A stretch of 64,000 bases of DNA from Acestrorhynchus altus (GCA_034509495.1 CM067513.1:15681501-15745500); one strand, 5' to 3'. Positions 33,539-46,054 are shown, numbered from the stretch's first letter. A program made the numbers and translations. Notes: generated by a model not told the origin, from the sequence alone.

Positions 33539-33849
33539 GTGAGTACTGGCAGTAAACACACACTTCAGCTATGTACTTCATTTATCAATAATATAAAAGT
33601 GCAGCCGGAGCAGGTCAAAGGTGGTACCAAGGTCAAAACAACGAATTGGAGGTAAGAAAGTACTAGATCTGACAGTTCCAGTCCAGTGCTTGAGTGTGAC
33701 CGTCTACTTTTATAGAATTTTGTATCTACAGCTCATTATAATACTTTAAAAGCAAAACTGCGTATCCTCGGTGTATTGAAGGTGTCAATATCAGTATTGT
33801 TATTGGAAACGAAGAAGAAAGTGGTACTGAGCCACCTCCTGCATATACA

Positions 33850-34060
33850 TCAATCAACCATAATATTATGGTCACCTCCTTGTTTCTGCATCCATTGCCC
33901 ATTTGATCAGCTCCACCTACCATGCAGGAGTGCTGTAGTTCTATAATTATAGACTGTACCACCACAGAACAGGTAGTATGTAGGTGGTGGGTGATTCTCA
34001 GCGCTGGAGTGACATGGTGGTGGTGTGTTAGTTTGTGTTGCAGTGGTACAAGTGGGGGAG
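33850..34060 (-). repeat. Dispersed repeat, reverse copy of the 23650 type
   Basis: It holds 'ataatattatggtcacctcc', 'gtggtgggtgattctcagcg' and 'gacatggtggtggtgtgtta', the reverse complement of the element at 23650-24040. Confidence 0.65.
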
Positions 34061-34379
34061 ACACATCAATGAAATAGAAATAACTCATTGTTCAGAATAC
34101 CTGTTTCCAAAGTGGGTCCAAAGATAACTTATCCAAAGCTCTACAACTCCATTCCGAGACGTCTGGCACGTTGCGTTAAACTCAAAGCCATTTTTGAGAG
34201 ACACTACTTCTGTATGTGTAAATCAATAAATATGAATCATATTGGTCTAAATTTGAATAATGAATTGCTCCTGGCAACCTTTAACTTCCATTGCAATCCA
34301 GCACTTCCTTTTGGGTGCAGCTATTTTTTTGATGATGAGGGTATATTTACAACTCAATTTTAAAGGTGCTTCATGTTAA

Positions 34380-34640
34380 CATGTTCCCAGCTTTTCCTCC
34401 ACCCTTCTCCCATCTATCCCCAAACACTTTCTCATGTACACACTATGGAGGAGGCATAATACTAGTGTGTATGAAGAAGAAATGAAGATCAAATTTCAGT
34501 GCTTCAGTATGGTTACAAATGGAATAGTCCTAATTTTTTTCAGTTCATATATATTGTATTGTGTATCAAATGTCACCATGTAGCTAAAATATATCAGGAT
34601 CTACGTTTTTGAGGATGGTTTCGAATGAGGTAATACACCA
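34380..34640 (+). repeat. Dispersed repeat, family E
   Basis: 'cacactatggaggaggcata' and 'gaagaagaaatgaagatcaa' match 59346-59400 closely. Reverse copies are at 36540-36770 and 47785-48010. Confidence 0.65.
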
Positions 34641-34964
34641 CCCTGTATTGTTACACTCCTAATAAACAGATAACTAGACTATATTTCATGATCATCCCTG
34701 TGGAGAGCAGCAGTGTATTTATTCTGTGCACTATGTGTGCTTTTGTGTGTGTTTACCTGCTCTGTCTCTCTCTCTCTCTCTGGCTGGAGGCTGGCTGTGC
34801 GGCTACAGCTCATGTTGCCCTCTATGTGTGTTTGGACTGTCTTGGTTTCTGACCTCTGGCAGAGGCCATGTCTGGGTCACTGGGTCACCGAGGGTGTTGC
34901 ATAACACTCATTCGCTGTCACAGGCTGCTGACTGGCTCATTTGTCTGCTCCTTTAATGCTCACT

Positions 34965-35047
34965 CTCCCTTCTCTCTCTCTCGCTCTCTCTCCCTTTCTC
35001 TCTCTCTCCATCTCTCTCTCTCGCTCTCTCTCCCTCTCTCTCTCTCC

Positions 35048-35083
<36 letters not shown>

Positions 35084-35193
35084 TCACTCCTCACTCTCTC
35101 ATCTCTCTCTCTCACTCTCTCTCTCTCACTCTCTCTCTCTCTCCATCTCTCGCTCTCTCCATCTCTCTCGCTCTCTCTCTCTCTCGCTCTCTA

Positions 35194-35232
<39 letters not shown>
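34965..35232. repeat. (CT)n-rich polypyrimidine tract, ~265 bp
   Basis: Almost pure C and T on the plus strand with occasional A or G. The open frames rich in Leu and Ser here are artefacts of the repeat. Confidence 0.95.
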
Positions 35233-35234
<2 letters not shown>

Positions 35235-35429
35235 TGCTTGGTCTCCATGGTTGACTTCTCTCTTGTTTCACACATTCTCTTTGCTTTCACTTTGCTTTCT
35301 CTCCTTCCTGCTCTAAGCAAGCGCATTGTAATTGCTCTCATCTCTCCTTTTATTGCATTACCCACATTCCATCATATCCCAGTTTGCATCCTTTTCTTTC
35401 AGTTATTAGTCTCTCTTCCTCTGTGCCGT

Positions 35430-35790
35430 TTATGTCTTAGTAAAGCCGCCCCCAGAACTTCAGTCCTCGGCATTTTCCACATCCAGCTGCTGGTAAACAT
35501 CCTCTGCCACGGAGCCCGCTTTCCTGTGTTTGAAAATAATCCTGGCTCTTGCATAATTAATCTTGCAGAGGGCATGTCAGGGCACACGTGTGCTCAGCTG
35601 CCCCATATCCGCCCTACCTCCCCTCTCCCCCCCCCGGGGCCTTCTGATTCTATTATCCACATATTCCATTGCTTCAACAGGTAATTGTGGTAATGATAGG
35701 AAAAGGCAGCCTTCCTCTGTGAATCAAGCTATTCAGACAGATGAAGTCAAATCTTGCTTGCTGATTGACTGGTGCAGAGGCAGCAGGCAT
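35430..35790. other. Unique GC-richer intronic block
   Basis: Repeat-free, containing 'cttgcataattaatcttgca' and a C-rich run near 35628-35640. Its last 100 bases resemble 37397-37500. No reading frame is supported. Confidence 0.35.
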
Positions 35791-35984
35791 TAATGTATTC
35801 ATGTATTTATGCAGTTTTTTAATCATAATTTCTTGATTCTTTACTTTCAAACTGGATGTTTATTAACACTGGCTGTGACCAAAATCGATCCCTGTTCCCT
35901 CAGTAGTGTCGCACTATATAGGGATTGATCATTTTGTTTACTAATTACTTATTAATTTACTAAAAATTAAATTCATTTTCATTA

Positions 35985-36466
35985 AATTCTACACACAATA
36001 CCCCACAATGACAAAATTAGAAACGTTTGTTTGAAATCTTTGCAAGTTTATGAAAAAATAAAACACTAAAATATAAGTATTCAAATACTTGGTTAAAACC
36101 CATTTGGCAGCAATTACAGCCTCTCCGTTTTTGAGTATGATGCTATAAGCTTGGCACACCTGTTTTGGGGATTTTCCCAGATCTGTGTCTCAGTATAATC
36201 CTGCCTCGGAGGTCGGATATAAACAGGTGTGTACCTTTCCATCATGTCCAATCCACTGAATTTACCACAGGTGTCCAATCAAGCTGTAGAAACATCTGAA
36301 GGATGATCAGTGGAAACAAGATGCACCTGAGCTCAATTTTGAGTGTCATGGCAAAGGCTGTGAATACTTATGTATGTTATATATTTTGTGTTTTTATTTT
36401 TAATAAATTTGCAAAGATTTCAAACAAACTTTTCTCATTTTCATCGTGGGGAATTGTGTGTAGACC
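35985..36466. mobile_element. Tc1-like MITE with ~100-bp inverted ends
   Basis: The left end 'ctacacacaataccccacaa' with 'gaaacgtttgtttgaaatct' is mirrored on the right by 'agatttcaaacaaacttttc' and 'gtggggaattgtgtgtagac'. Both arms continue to 'ataagtattc' / 'gaatacttat'. The centre lacks a transposase. The layout fits a Tc1-type non-autonomous element. Confidence 0.85.
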
Positions 36467-36539
36467 TTTGATGGATGAAACAAATGTCATCTATTTTGAA
36501 ATAAGGCTGTAACAGCAAAATGTGAAAAAAGTGAAGCAC

Positions 36540-36770
36540 TGTGGATATGAATGCACTGTATGTGGGGGTGGAGGAGAGCAGAGTAGAGGAGCAGCTGAGA
36601 GCAGGAGGGGGAGCAGAACAAGAAAGCAAAAACATTTTCTGCAAGATTGAAAAAGAATGTTATTAAAAAAACTATAACTTAAACCTGATATCAACAATAT
36701 TGATCAGCTTATCTTTATAAACTGATTATATTCTGTTTATATCCTGATATCAATATAAATATTGATAGAT
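36540..36770 (-). repeat. Dispersed repeat, family E, reverse
   Basis: 'ggtggaggagagcagagtag' and 'aggagcagctgagagcagga' are the reverse complement of 59285-59330, followed by 'attttctgcaagattgaa'. Confidence 0.6.
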
Positions 36771-37230
36771 CTCATTCCTCATCAGTAAAGTGCTGAATTC
36801 TGAACTAAAGTTAATAAAACACTGTGCTGTTTACTGCTGGTATAATCCTTGATTACGTTGCTTTTCATGCATAAGTCTCCTATTAATGAACTAACATTGC
36901 ATTGGGAAAACATCTGAACTTCACAGCATCCAGCGGCTTTTTACTGTCAGCTACAATGTTTACCAGTGAATTGTGGGAAATTTAAGTGCCCTCAAGATTA
37001 CATTTGAATTCCACTTTAATATTTGGAGGAAAATGGCCGACATACTCATTAGTGCCCTAAATCATTTTTAGGGATCCATTTCATTCAAAGCCTGTCTCTA
37101 ATAACCATGTAGTTACACATTAATTAATAGTGTAGACAACAGCGGTAATTACTGGTTACCATTACAGATGGGTTATAGTTGTACAGATTAGGTAACTACA
37201 CAAATTCATGTAACTACAACAGCATATACA

Positions 37231-37279
37231 TATATATATATATATATATATAAATTTTTTTTTTTTTTTTTTTTTTTTA
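37231..37279. repeat. (TA)n then poly(T)
   Basis: About ten TA units are followed by about 25 T residues. Confidence 0.9.
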
Positions 37280-37650
37280 CAAAGATATACCTGTGTAATT
37301 GTGTAATTACAGGTCAAAACTGAAGCTGATGCTAAAGTGTAATTACAGAAACTATACTGCTATAATTTCCGTGTAGTATATACTCTGAATATGAAGTGGT
37401 AATGGTAGGAGAATACAACCTTCCTCTGTGAAACTCATTTAGCCACATATAAAGTAAAACCTTGCTTGCTGTCTGATTCAGGTGGAGCTGCAGGACTGGA
37501 AGATGTTTCTCAATACTAGCTTTTTGAACACGTTCACAGTGGTTGCTCAGTATTAGTTTAAGAGTCTACATTATCTGAAATCCATTGTAAATCAAAACAA
37601 GAGTGGTTCATCAGTTCTTAACATTTCAATGAGCAATGACTGTCTCAATC

Positions 37651-37673
37651 TATCTTTCTCTCTCTCTCTCTTC

Positions 37674-37700
<27 letters not shown>
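37651..37700. repeat. (CT)n microsatellite
   Basis: CT-rich array with one interruption (ttcc). Confidence 0.92.
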
Positions 37701-37704
<4 letters not shown>

Positions 37705-37854
37705 ACTTTCAACCTCCCTCTCGTTTGTTCGGCCTTAACAGCAGACTTTTTTCCCAGTGAGCCATGGACCATGTCAAGGCAGTACATAGATTGGACTAAT
37801 AGCCTGTTTTTAAGCTGCTTTTTAAATGATGGATCAGGGGCCCATTGGTCTCAT

Positions 37855-38240
37855 TGCTGCACCCATTGCTGACACAAATGCATAAATGCACAGCTTGTCT
37901 AGTTTCTGTAGAGAAGCAATGCCAGTAGAATAAGACTTTGAGGAGATAAACTTGACCCTCTTGGCTCCATAATGCCAGGTGTGGGCTAAAGCCCCCAGCA
38001 TTGATCTGTAGAGTAGTGTTCTCTGGAATGATGGTGCTTCATTCAGTACTATTAGGATGAGTTATGGAGCTAGGGATCATGTGGAGTGGTGATCATTCAC
38101 CATCCTGAGCTCACTAATGCTCCTGAATGCAATCAAATCCTCCCAGCAACGCTCCAGTATCTAGTAGAAAGCCTTCCCTCGACAGTAAATGCAAGATGAG
38201 CAGGTGTCTCAATACTTAAGTCGATATTCTGTATTCTTAT
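37855..38240 (+). mobile_element. Tc1-derived dispersed repeat, family A
   Basis: It has the blocks 'gcacagcttgtctagtttct', 'atgccaggtgtgggctaaag', 'gagctcactaatgctcctga' and 'tctagtagaaagccttccct', then the right end 'caggtgtctcaatact'. The third and fourth blocks correspond to DLTNAL and NLVESLP of a Tc1 transposase. Confidence 0.7.
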
Positions 38241-39479
38241 TCCGATCTCCGTTGCATCTCAGACTACCTCCTGAAAGTGGTCCAAGCGATTAGATAGCAA
38301 TCAGCCTAGAGTGCACCTTGATTGCATTTACTCTCAGGTGTTCCTCAAACAGCTTGCACTCTGATCAGTCAAAGAAGACTGCAGGGACTGAGCGCAAACA
38401 GGCTCTGAGAATGTAGTTGGGTCACTGTGGGCATGTAAGTTAAGTTCAAACATCTCTGTAACCCTGTTGGTTGTAGATATTGTGAGATGGGTGTCTTCCC
38501 TTTCACAAGGCGTGCTCCACATTTCGTCCTGACCCAGTACTGGTATTGTTCCCCTTACAGTGTATTTCTCAACAGCTATTTTTATACCGGCGCTCAGGGA
38601 CTTGTATGACAGCCCCTTTCCTGCCCCAACCTCTTTCCCAACACTTCCCATGTATCAGTAATGTTTCATTGGGTCTTTTTTTTTTAGGCCACGTAGGGAA
38701 GGTGCTTTTTTTGTTTGGTAACCGCTTGAACATCTGTCATGGCACTCCCAGCTGTTGGCTGCCCATACTACTCTGTATTTGATTAGACCATATGATGGAG
38801 TTGTTGTGTGCTTAATTCCATGTTTATTGGTTTAGAATTTGCCAGCTGGTTTACTGTGCATTAGAGCTGAGTAATGGGTCCTTATTTCTGCTTTATGAGG
38901 GTTGAGGAAAGTAGCTCATGCAGAGCCCAACAACTCCTTTTTGACAAACAGCCAACATTCCTCCCATACCTCCACTCCTTTTGTAACGTTGGTTGAAAAA
39001 TGAAACAAATGGAAAGAATGCTCCATACAGTACATACAGTTTGGAGAAGCTTGGAGCTCTGCAGTTCAGTACACTAGCCTTGCCTTAGTTAGTTTTACAC
39101 TCCTAGTTTGAACAAATTGTTGCTGAACTTTGTGGAATTAACTGGGTTTCTGCGTGAATGGCTCTGATCCTTGTCTACAAGGTATTTCAGCCCATTTCTT
39201 TATACATCACCTGCCTACACCCTTAAAACAACGGTAAGAGTATTTCATTGACCTTTAAAACCCCAGTTTCGATTTTGTGAGACATTTTTGTCGTTTAAAT
39301 GAGAAAAAACATATACAGGAGTCATTCACACATTCCAGACATTGTTCATCCAGGTATGTTCAGGGTATCCACAGCTACTCACATTTGTCATTTGAGATGT
39401 AAATATTGACAGGATTTAAATGTGTCTTTGAGCTGAAAATGATTTGTAATGATTAGATTGGCACAGATATTTATAATAA

Positions 39480-40190
39480 TACGTGACAGTGGTCCAGATA
39501 AAGTAGAAAAGCAACCTTATTATTTTTGTGAGGTATTTATGTGTCAGTATTATTCCTTCTCAGGACTTTCATCCACAGTTTGAGCCAACAAAGAGAGCAA
39601 ACTGGTCTAGTCAACCTGAATGGCCTAGTCAAAGCTCAGACCTTAATCCAACTGAGAATCTGTTGTCAGGCTTGAAGAACAGCAATAACTTGAAGGAGCT
39701 GGAGTTTTACTGCAAAAATCTCAGTGGCAATATGCGACAAGCTCATGGAGAGTTATCCAAAGAGATTTGCAACTGTAATTTCCAGAAACTGGGTGTCTAC
39801 ACACTACCAACTTTGGTTAGGTGAATAATTACGCACAGTGAAGGTTTCTGTTATTTTGTCCTTTTTATTATTTGATTCATAATAAAAAAGGGCCAAATGT
39901 TCAAAGTTGTAGGCTATTATTTGAGGGTTTGCATCATTTCATTTAAAGAACATGTCTACAACTTTGAACATTTGGCCATTTTTTTTATTATGAATCAAAC
40001 AATAAAAAGGACAAAATAACAGAAACCTTCATTGTGCGTAATTATTCACCCCACTAAAGTTGGTAGTGTGTACACATCCCGTCTACACACTACCAACTTT
40101 AGTGGAGTGAATAATTTCAAACCATAAAATACAAACCCTCAAATAATCTCTTTTAATTCTAGGTTGTGAGGTACTTTTGCAAGGCACTGC
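39480..40190 (+). mobile_element. Tc1-like element 3' part with large hairpin
   Basis: The frame at 39574-39824 includes WPSQSSDLNPTENLLSGLK, the Tc1 catalytic stretch (consensus WPSQSPDLNPIENLW). The right end 'ttttgcaaggcactg' is a typical Tc1 terminal motif. Between them lies a hairpin with arms of about 116 bp (39797-39912 and 39956-40072) and a further partial direct copy (40081-40150). The element is dead. Confidence 0.85.
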
Positions 40191-40339
40191 ACATATTCTT
40201 ATTCTGTGACATCTTCTTAAAAGTGTGTGACGTGTCTTTTTAAGTTATGTGCGTTTTAGAGTCTGTATCTAGAAAACATTTCCAATATGTTAGTGTCACT
40301 ATTAAGACTTTAAGGCTCAGTGTCTCAGAAATGCTCAGA

Positions 40340-40560
40340 ATGCAGATAGAACCTAATAGTTCCAAGGGAACACGTTGGTGACTCGACAATCTGGGCTAAA
40401 CCCATTTAGGCATTAGTGACACCATAGAAGAACCACATGTGGTTCCATAAAGAATCATGTTTGTAAAAGAGAATATGTGAATGAAGAACCTTTATATACC
40501 CTCAGAGAATGTTCCACTTACAGGTTCTTCACTCTCATCCTTTTGTAAGATTTTTATTTG
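40340..40560. repeat. Short DNA repeat with 'gaagaaccacatgtggttcc'
   Basis: It contains the palindrome GGAACC-type core 'gaaccacatgtggttc' and 'gaatgttccacttacaggtt', a short repeat pattern that looks like those common in fish introns. The class is not assigned. Confidence 0.45.
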
Positions 40561-42199
40561 TACCCTCATGTTTGTGGTATGATGTACACTATTGGTTATA
40601 ATGTCAGATAGTCGGACAGCGAGAGCACCAAACGAGCTGCTGTACGAGTCTTTTTTTCCCTGCTTAAGCGAGAGTCGTGAGAAACATTTGTGTTCTGTCA
40701 GTGCCTTCTTTGATTTTCTCTTCACGAGAATGGCTTTGACACCCTGAGCTGGTGAGGCAACGCAGCAGCTGCTAGTCTGAAGAGAGATGCCACTGTCACT
40801 CTGGCAGCACCGTTCTCCTGAGGCTCTCAATCTGTCCTCCTCAATTTCAACAGTTTCTCATATCAATCTTCTGCCTCTCGTAAATGTTAAGCAGGTGGTT
40901 GGATCAGTGGGTTGATGTATGTTTGTGTGAGGAGATTAATGGCTTGCTATGCAGGATAATGTAGACATAAAGCATGGGAGCTGCTGTGTTGAGTGACTCG
41001 ACACTTTTTCACGAAGCGGTTGGGATCTGAGTCTACTGAGTGATATGTGCGTAATAAGGACCATGATCATATGCCACGATTTGGCGCACCATTGAAAAAC
41101 GGAACGGAATGTGGAAATGAAAGCTACACATTATAACCTGTTATTGAATTTAGGATTTGCTCGGAGGGTCTGTGGAGGCCCTTTCAGGCACATTTTTGAA
41201 GAACGTTCGGAAAGCACCAAGATCAGTGGAGCCCAGTTTAATATCCATGACCCACTTTCCCTTCCCCCTCAGAAGGCCGCTGTGGAATGCGGATCTTTTT
41301 TTATGCATTTTAAACGTCAGTTTTCCTCAATTACGTTTACATCAGTACTCCCATTTTGCTCCATACCCCCAAGTTGTGCTATACTATGACTCACTCCTAC
41401 ATGAAGAGCAGGCCCATTTCTAGTTTTGAAAAGCAAGTAATGGCAAATGGAAAAATAAACTGGCATGTAACTTGTTGCATGTGACTTCCATGACTAAAGA
41501 GGAACAGACTCACTTAAATTTTGACTGATTCCCAATAAGCTAATTCCCATCCTCTACTTTTGCTCTCCGGTCATTTGTAGGGTAACTGCTATACTAGGCC
41601 TATGTCATATGTGTCTGCCCTGAGAGATAAGCTGCATTTGATTTTAATCCCCACTGTTTCAATATCAGAAATTAAAAATATAAATAATACTAGTAATAAA
41701 ACTGGTCTTATTTGTTAGTACTGACACTAGACGGTTAAATTTAATAATAGAAATAATCCTATTTATGAGACTTATAGAAGTACTAGTACAAAAATACCAC
41801 TTTTACTTGCGTTACAAATGTACGGTCATTTCCGGTAAGAATTTGGGGTTTTGGTTCAACACTGGTTTTTGATTTTAAGTTTTGCTGCATGAAAAAGAAA
41901 GCTGATTGGTTAGTAACAAGTCAGAATCTACAGTTTTCCCAGTTAGCGAAGGCCATTTATGTTTCCATAGCTTGCTTCCAAAGCAAACTATTTCCTGTTT
42001 ACACCAGTTGTAGTGGAACCTTGGATACGTCACAGAATACATCATCCACAGAGGGCACTAAACAGCATTAGTGACCACCTGCGAGCATTTGTGCTGTTGT
42101 TCTCCAATAAGCACTCAGGGATCATCTTTTGGCAATAGGAAGATGTAGAAGACTACATGAGATGGTGATGTGGTATGTAACTGTCTTTGCTCCTGTACA

Positions 42200-42375
42200 A
42201 ATAGACACAGCCACAATGGTTTGCACTGAAGTATCAACTAAACTTTGGTTCCCACTGATAATGAACTTTTCAGGTTCCGGAACCTATTTTTGTTGGTGGA
42301 AATGCGCCAAACGGTTCCAAATTAGGTTTATGAACTGGAATGGAACCCGTTCCACGTTGGTGAAGGGGTGAAGAA
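42200..42375. repeat. Short hAT-like repeat
   Basis: 'actttggttcccactgataa', 'gttccggaacctatttttgt' and 'gaatggaacccgttccacgt' form a short repeat reminiscent of hAT-type non-autonomous elements. Confidence 0.4.
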
Positions 42376-43559
42376 GCATTCACCGTTGTTTGGACATTTT
42401 GAAGCTAAGTTTGATGGTCATAGCAACTTCACCTACATTAGTAAACGAACATGTACTTGTTTATCAGTTAAATCAAAAGTTTAATTATAACACACGTTTT
42501 ACAGTGTTTTCGTCGTCACAGTGGCAAGGAAACACTCTCAGACTGGGAGGAAGAAACCATGAAAAAGCTCAAAATGGGAACCCATTCTTCTGCGGTTGAC
42601 ACTGGATAGTGCAGTGAAATAACACAACAAAATGACTTGAAGGATAAAAAGAACAAAAATAAAGGGACATATAAGGAACTATAACTACAATGTGAGCATG
42701 CTGTGTTTGGACAAGTGTGAGTTACGAGAGAATACGAGTAAGCGTAAGCTGCAAACTCAGTATCAGTGTGAAAATCTTTAGGTTAAAGAATCATAAGCTG
42801 TAGTGTTGCATGTGTGAGCCAGTGTAAGGATCCTGAGGAGGACAGTATCACAGAGGGCAGCGTAGAGGGTGAGAGAGTGCGTTTAGGAATATAGGTAATC
42901 TGGTGACGAGCCTGTAAATGAGGGAGTTTAGTAAGAACTGCAGTACCTGTAGAGCAGGACAGAGCAACAGCAGGAAAACAGCCTGTAAAATTTGGGATGA
43001 ACCAAAATTGAATATTTGGAGAAACAAGGTTTTTGTATGACAGTATGTTCTCTCTCCTTCTCTTTAACAGTCTGAACAATGGTTTGTGTGGATGCAAGAT
43101 CACACTTGCACAGTGTGCACATTCTCTCAGTTATTGCTGAGAGAATGTGGGATTTAACAGGAAATTACAGATAAAAGTGTGCAAAACTGTAAAAATCTCA
43201 TTGCCTTGTACAACAAATTCATTCACGGAAATATTGCACAATTTAAAGTTCCTGGCCAAACCTGATTTTAGATCCTGAAAGAGGACATGTCTTGGATAAA
43301 GAGGAAATCTGGGGCTCCCTAGATTAGCTCATCTCTTTTCCTGACTCCTGATTTCCTCATCTCTCACACGTCAGTCCTCCCATTGTTAAACTCAACAAAC
43401 AATGTTATAACGGATTAAAAATCCCAGTGGATAATAAATACAACACACATGTAATTATTAATGTATATGAAAAGTAAGAGGAATCTGCAGTTTTATGTAA
43501 AATTGCCAATTCAAGCATAAAACAAGGTCTCTTCTTCACATAACATCAAATCAAAATCA

Positions 43560-44060
43560 TCAGGACTTGTAGGAATAAAACCCACTTTGGCAGATATCAC
43601 AGCTTTCAAATACTTTTCGTACAGTTCTTGTAGTTGGATTCTTCCCACAGAAGGCCTCTAGATATTCCTATGTCATCTCGGGTGCACAATTGTTTAGGTC
43701 TGTCCACGTCTTTATGTGTGGGACTGTGTGTGTCATTCCAAAAGCTCTTGTTTGCGTCTTTTCAGGTGGTTTGAGATGTTGTGGTCGGAGCCACCCCCAT
43801 GCTTCACAGTTAGTGCGGTGTTCTTTTCACGAAGTGCATTTTTTCTCGTAAACATACCTTTGCTGATTCATGAGTCCAAAGCTCTTGTTTCCAAAACAAG
43901 AGAATATTTGGAAGAGATGTTTTGTTGTGCACTTCACATTCTGAGTTTTGTGACAAGGTCACAGTTGAGGTTTCCATTTTTAGGACCATTAACACTATGT
44001 TTGTGCAAGGAATACGGGTGTTGGAAGCGAGTGCTAACCAAGATATTATGATTTGTGGAG
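43560..44060 (-). mobile_element. Probable Tc1-like fragment, reverse
   Basis: On the minus strand near 43780-43810 the sequence reads KHGGGSDHN, resembling the KHGGGS segment of Tc1 transposases. Surrounding sequence is degenerate and lacks clear ends. Confidence 0.4.
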
Positions 44061-44649
44061 TTTAATATTCATTTATTTACTCACTTACTTACTCATCTCC
44101 CCCAAAACACAGCACAGCAGCACTTCACGGTCATTAATCTGCCAGTGCATACTAGTGCATCTTCGAAAATGACAATACCGTGAAAAAGGTTTTTGGTAAT
44201 GTTTGTCAAATTACTGTTTTGATGAAAACGTTTACATATTTTATATTTGTTACACTTAAAGTGATATAGTTCAAGCTTTCTTTTTTTTTAAAGTTCTCTC
44301 TTCAAATTTGAATGAAAATTTTCCTTGAGATTCTAATTTTCAGAAGCTAAACTGATCTACAGTAATGCAAAAAAAGGCTTGAAATGTTACTTTACTACAC
44401 GTAAAGTAATATAAAATATGACAGAATGAAATTGTGATCATGATTGAGCTTTTTAATGATAGTCTACAGTTTTAAGAAGCAATAGTATGTATTTTAAAAA
44501 AGTTTTGATCTGTATTTCTGAAAAAGTACATTTAAACTGTTGCACAATTAAAAAAGTGCTTGAACAGCTTATACAGATATACCTTATAAGGTATAATATC
44601 ATTATACCTTATTTTCTTCTGAAATCAAGAGTTTATCCTGAATTTGTGT

Positions 44650-44765
44650 CTGTTGTCCAGGGAAGGCTTTCTGCTAGATTTTGGAGCATTGCTGGGTGAA
44701 GTTAATTGCACTCATGGGTGCATACAGGTCCTTACGTCCTTAGACTCAATATAGTGCATAAATAC
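44650..44765 (-). mobile_element. Tc1-derived dispersed repeat, family A, reverse fragment
   Basis: 'ccagggaaggctttctgcta' and 'gattttggagcattgctggg' are the reverse complement of the family's NLVESLP region. Confidence 0.6.
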
Positions 44766-45232
44766 AGTTGTATGTTTATGCAAAATTCAAATCTATTGTA
44801 TGAACCAAAATCATTTATAATTAGATATAGACAAACTTACTACTAGTACTACTATTTGCCTTTCTTTCTCTCTCTGCATATTAGTGTTAACCTACTGTTA
44901 TTACCTGAGCCTCACCACAGATCAGCAGATGACAGGGAATCCTGAAACTCGAAACTACTGGTCGTGTGTTTTTAATACATATAACGCATTTTTATACAGT
45001 ACTGGACAGGCACACCATTTTGAAGGCTTTCCTTTAAAGGAGGATTGTAGGGGTGTGCAAACTTTTGACTGATACTCTAGTTTTAAGTCTAATTTTTTAA
45101 TCACTAGTTTAAAACTCTTGCTATATTCCAGCGTACAACACTGTTTTCCAGTACAGAAAATGGGGAATTCTGAACAATGTTATTTCTTGTCTGTTAATTC
45201 ATGGCCCACATTTAATGATGTTCCTGTTGCAG

Positions 45233-45590
45233 GTGGAAAGCTGTGGATCCTTGAAAGATCTGGTGGGCGTGGCCAAGAATCACAAAGGGGTGGAGCTCCA
45301 ATCCAGTTCGCAGGTTCAGATACAGAATGGTGATGTTGGAGGGAGGCATGAGGGCAGATCCTCAGAAGGCTCTTACCCTGTGCCGGACAAGAATGTTCCA
45401 GAAAACGGCCTCCCTTGCCCAGCCGGCTGCAGGGCTCAGTGCCCCACTGATCCGAGCATGAGCCCCTCCGTGGAGAACGGATTTGCTGTTGCCCGGGACG
45501 AGCGTGACTCCGAGAAGGACAAAGAGGAGACCCTGCCAACTCTGCCTCGCAAGAAACGAGGGAGACGGAAACTGGAGCGGCCGACTAAAT
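45233..45590 (+). CDS. dnmt3a: dnmt3a exon 4 (variable N-terminal segment)
   Basis: This exon codes residues 63-181 plus a split codon. It begins VESCGSLKDL, aligning with human VESGDTPKD, and continues through a Ser-, Asn- and Pro-rich, low-conservation stretch to SVENGFAVARDERDSEKDKE, ETLPTLPRKKRGRRKLERPT and K. ENG and ETLP echo human (VENG, ETLPEAS). The RKKRGRRK patch at residues 168-175 has no counterpart in human DNMT3A as I recall it. Human exon 4 is likewise the largest, disordered exon of this region. The acceptor is 'ctgttgcag' and the donor gtgagt. Confidence 0.92.
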
Positions 45591-46054
45591 GTGAGTTATG
45601 CTTAACCTCCTTCGGCGTCGTGTTTCAGTCTGCTTTCAATTCTGTAAGCACTTGTGGAACGAGAGCCTTGGATGTGCCACCATCATGATGGAGTTTGTGT
45701 TTCTGGCTGTGGAGGTGATGATGCAGGAAATTCGGCAGATGGAGTTCTTTGACCGACAGGTTAACTCTTTAACCTGCAGGCTAATTGTTCACTTATTAAG
45801 ACACTGTATAATGAATTTTCTTACTCTTAAACTTACTGGTTATGTTCATATGAGAGTGGGATATATAGGCCTAAATGGTTAATAGAGAAGTAGTGTAAGG
45901 GGTTCAAAGGGTTAATTATAGTAATACCTAGTAATCATTGTGTAATAAGGCAAAAAAAAAAAATCCACTCAAAATGTAAACCAAAAAAGGAGGATGAAGG
46001 TAAGAGAACGTGTACCTCCTTCGTCTGATGTGCTGATGAGCAGAACTATCAAAT

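Larger units (their letters stand above)
33539..45232. other. dnmt3a intron 3
   Basis: An 11.7-kb intron, densely repeat-laden. Separate entries cover the repeats at 33850, 34380, 34965, 35985, 36540, 37855, 39480, 42200 and 43560. A unique GC-richer block at 35430-35790 has a diverged second copy at 37397-37500. 38240-39470 and 40560-42190 are unassigned. Confidence 0.75.

Noticed and set aside
33286..33561. Two overlapping minus-strand frames of about 90 codons over exon 3
   Set aside because: They are antisense shadows of the dnmt3a exon and the adjacent MITE.
34941..35684. 247-codon plus-strand frame (Leu/Ser-rich, then a unique part)
   Set aside because: The first third is the CT tract and the rest has no domain or homology that I recognise. 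It lies inside dnmt3a intron 3 with no splice logic.
45591..45882. Open frame continuing past dnmt3a exon 4
   Set aside because: It reads into the intron after a good gtgagt donor. Splicing to 57323 restores the expected Dnmt3a sequence.
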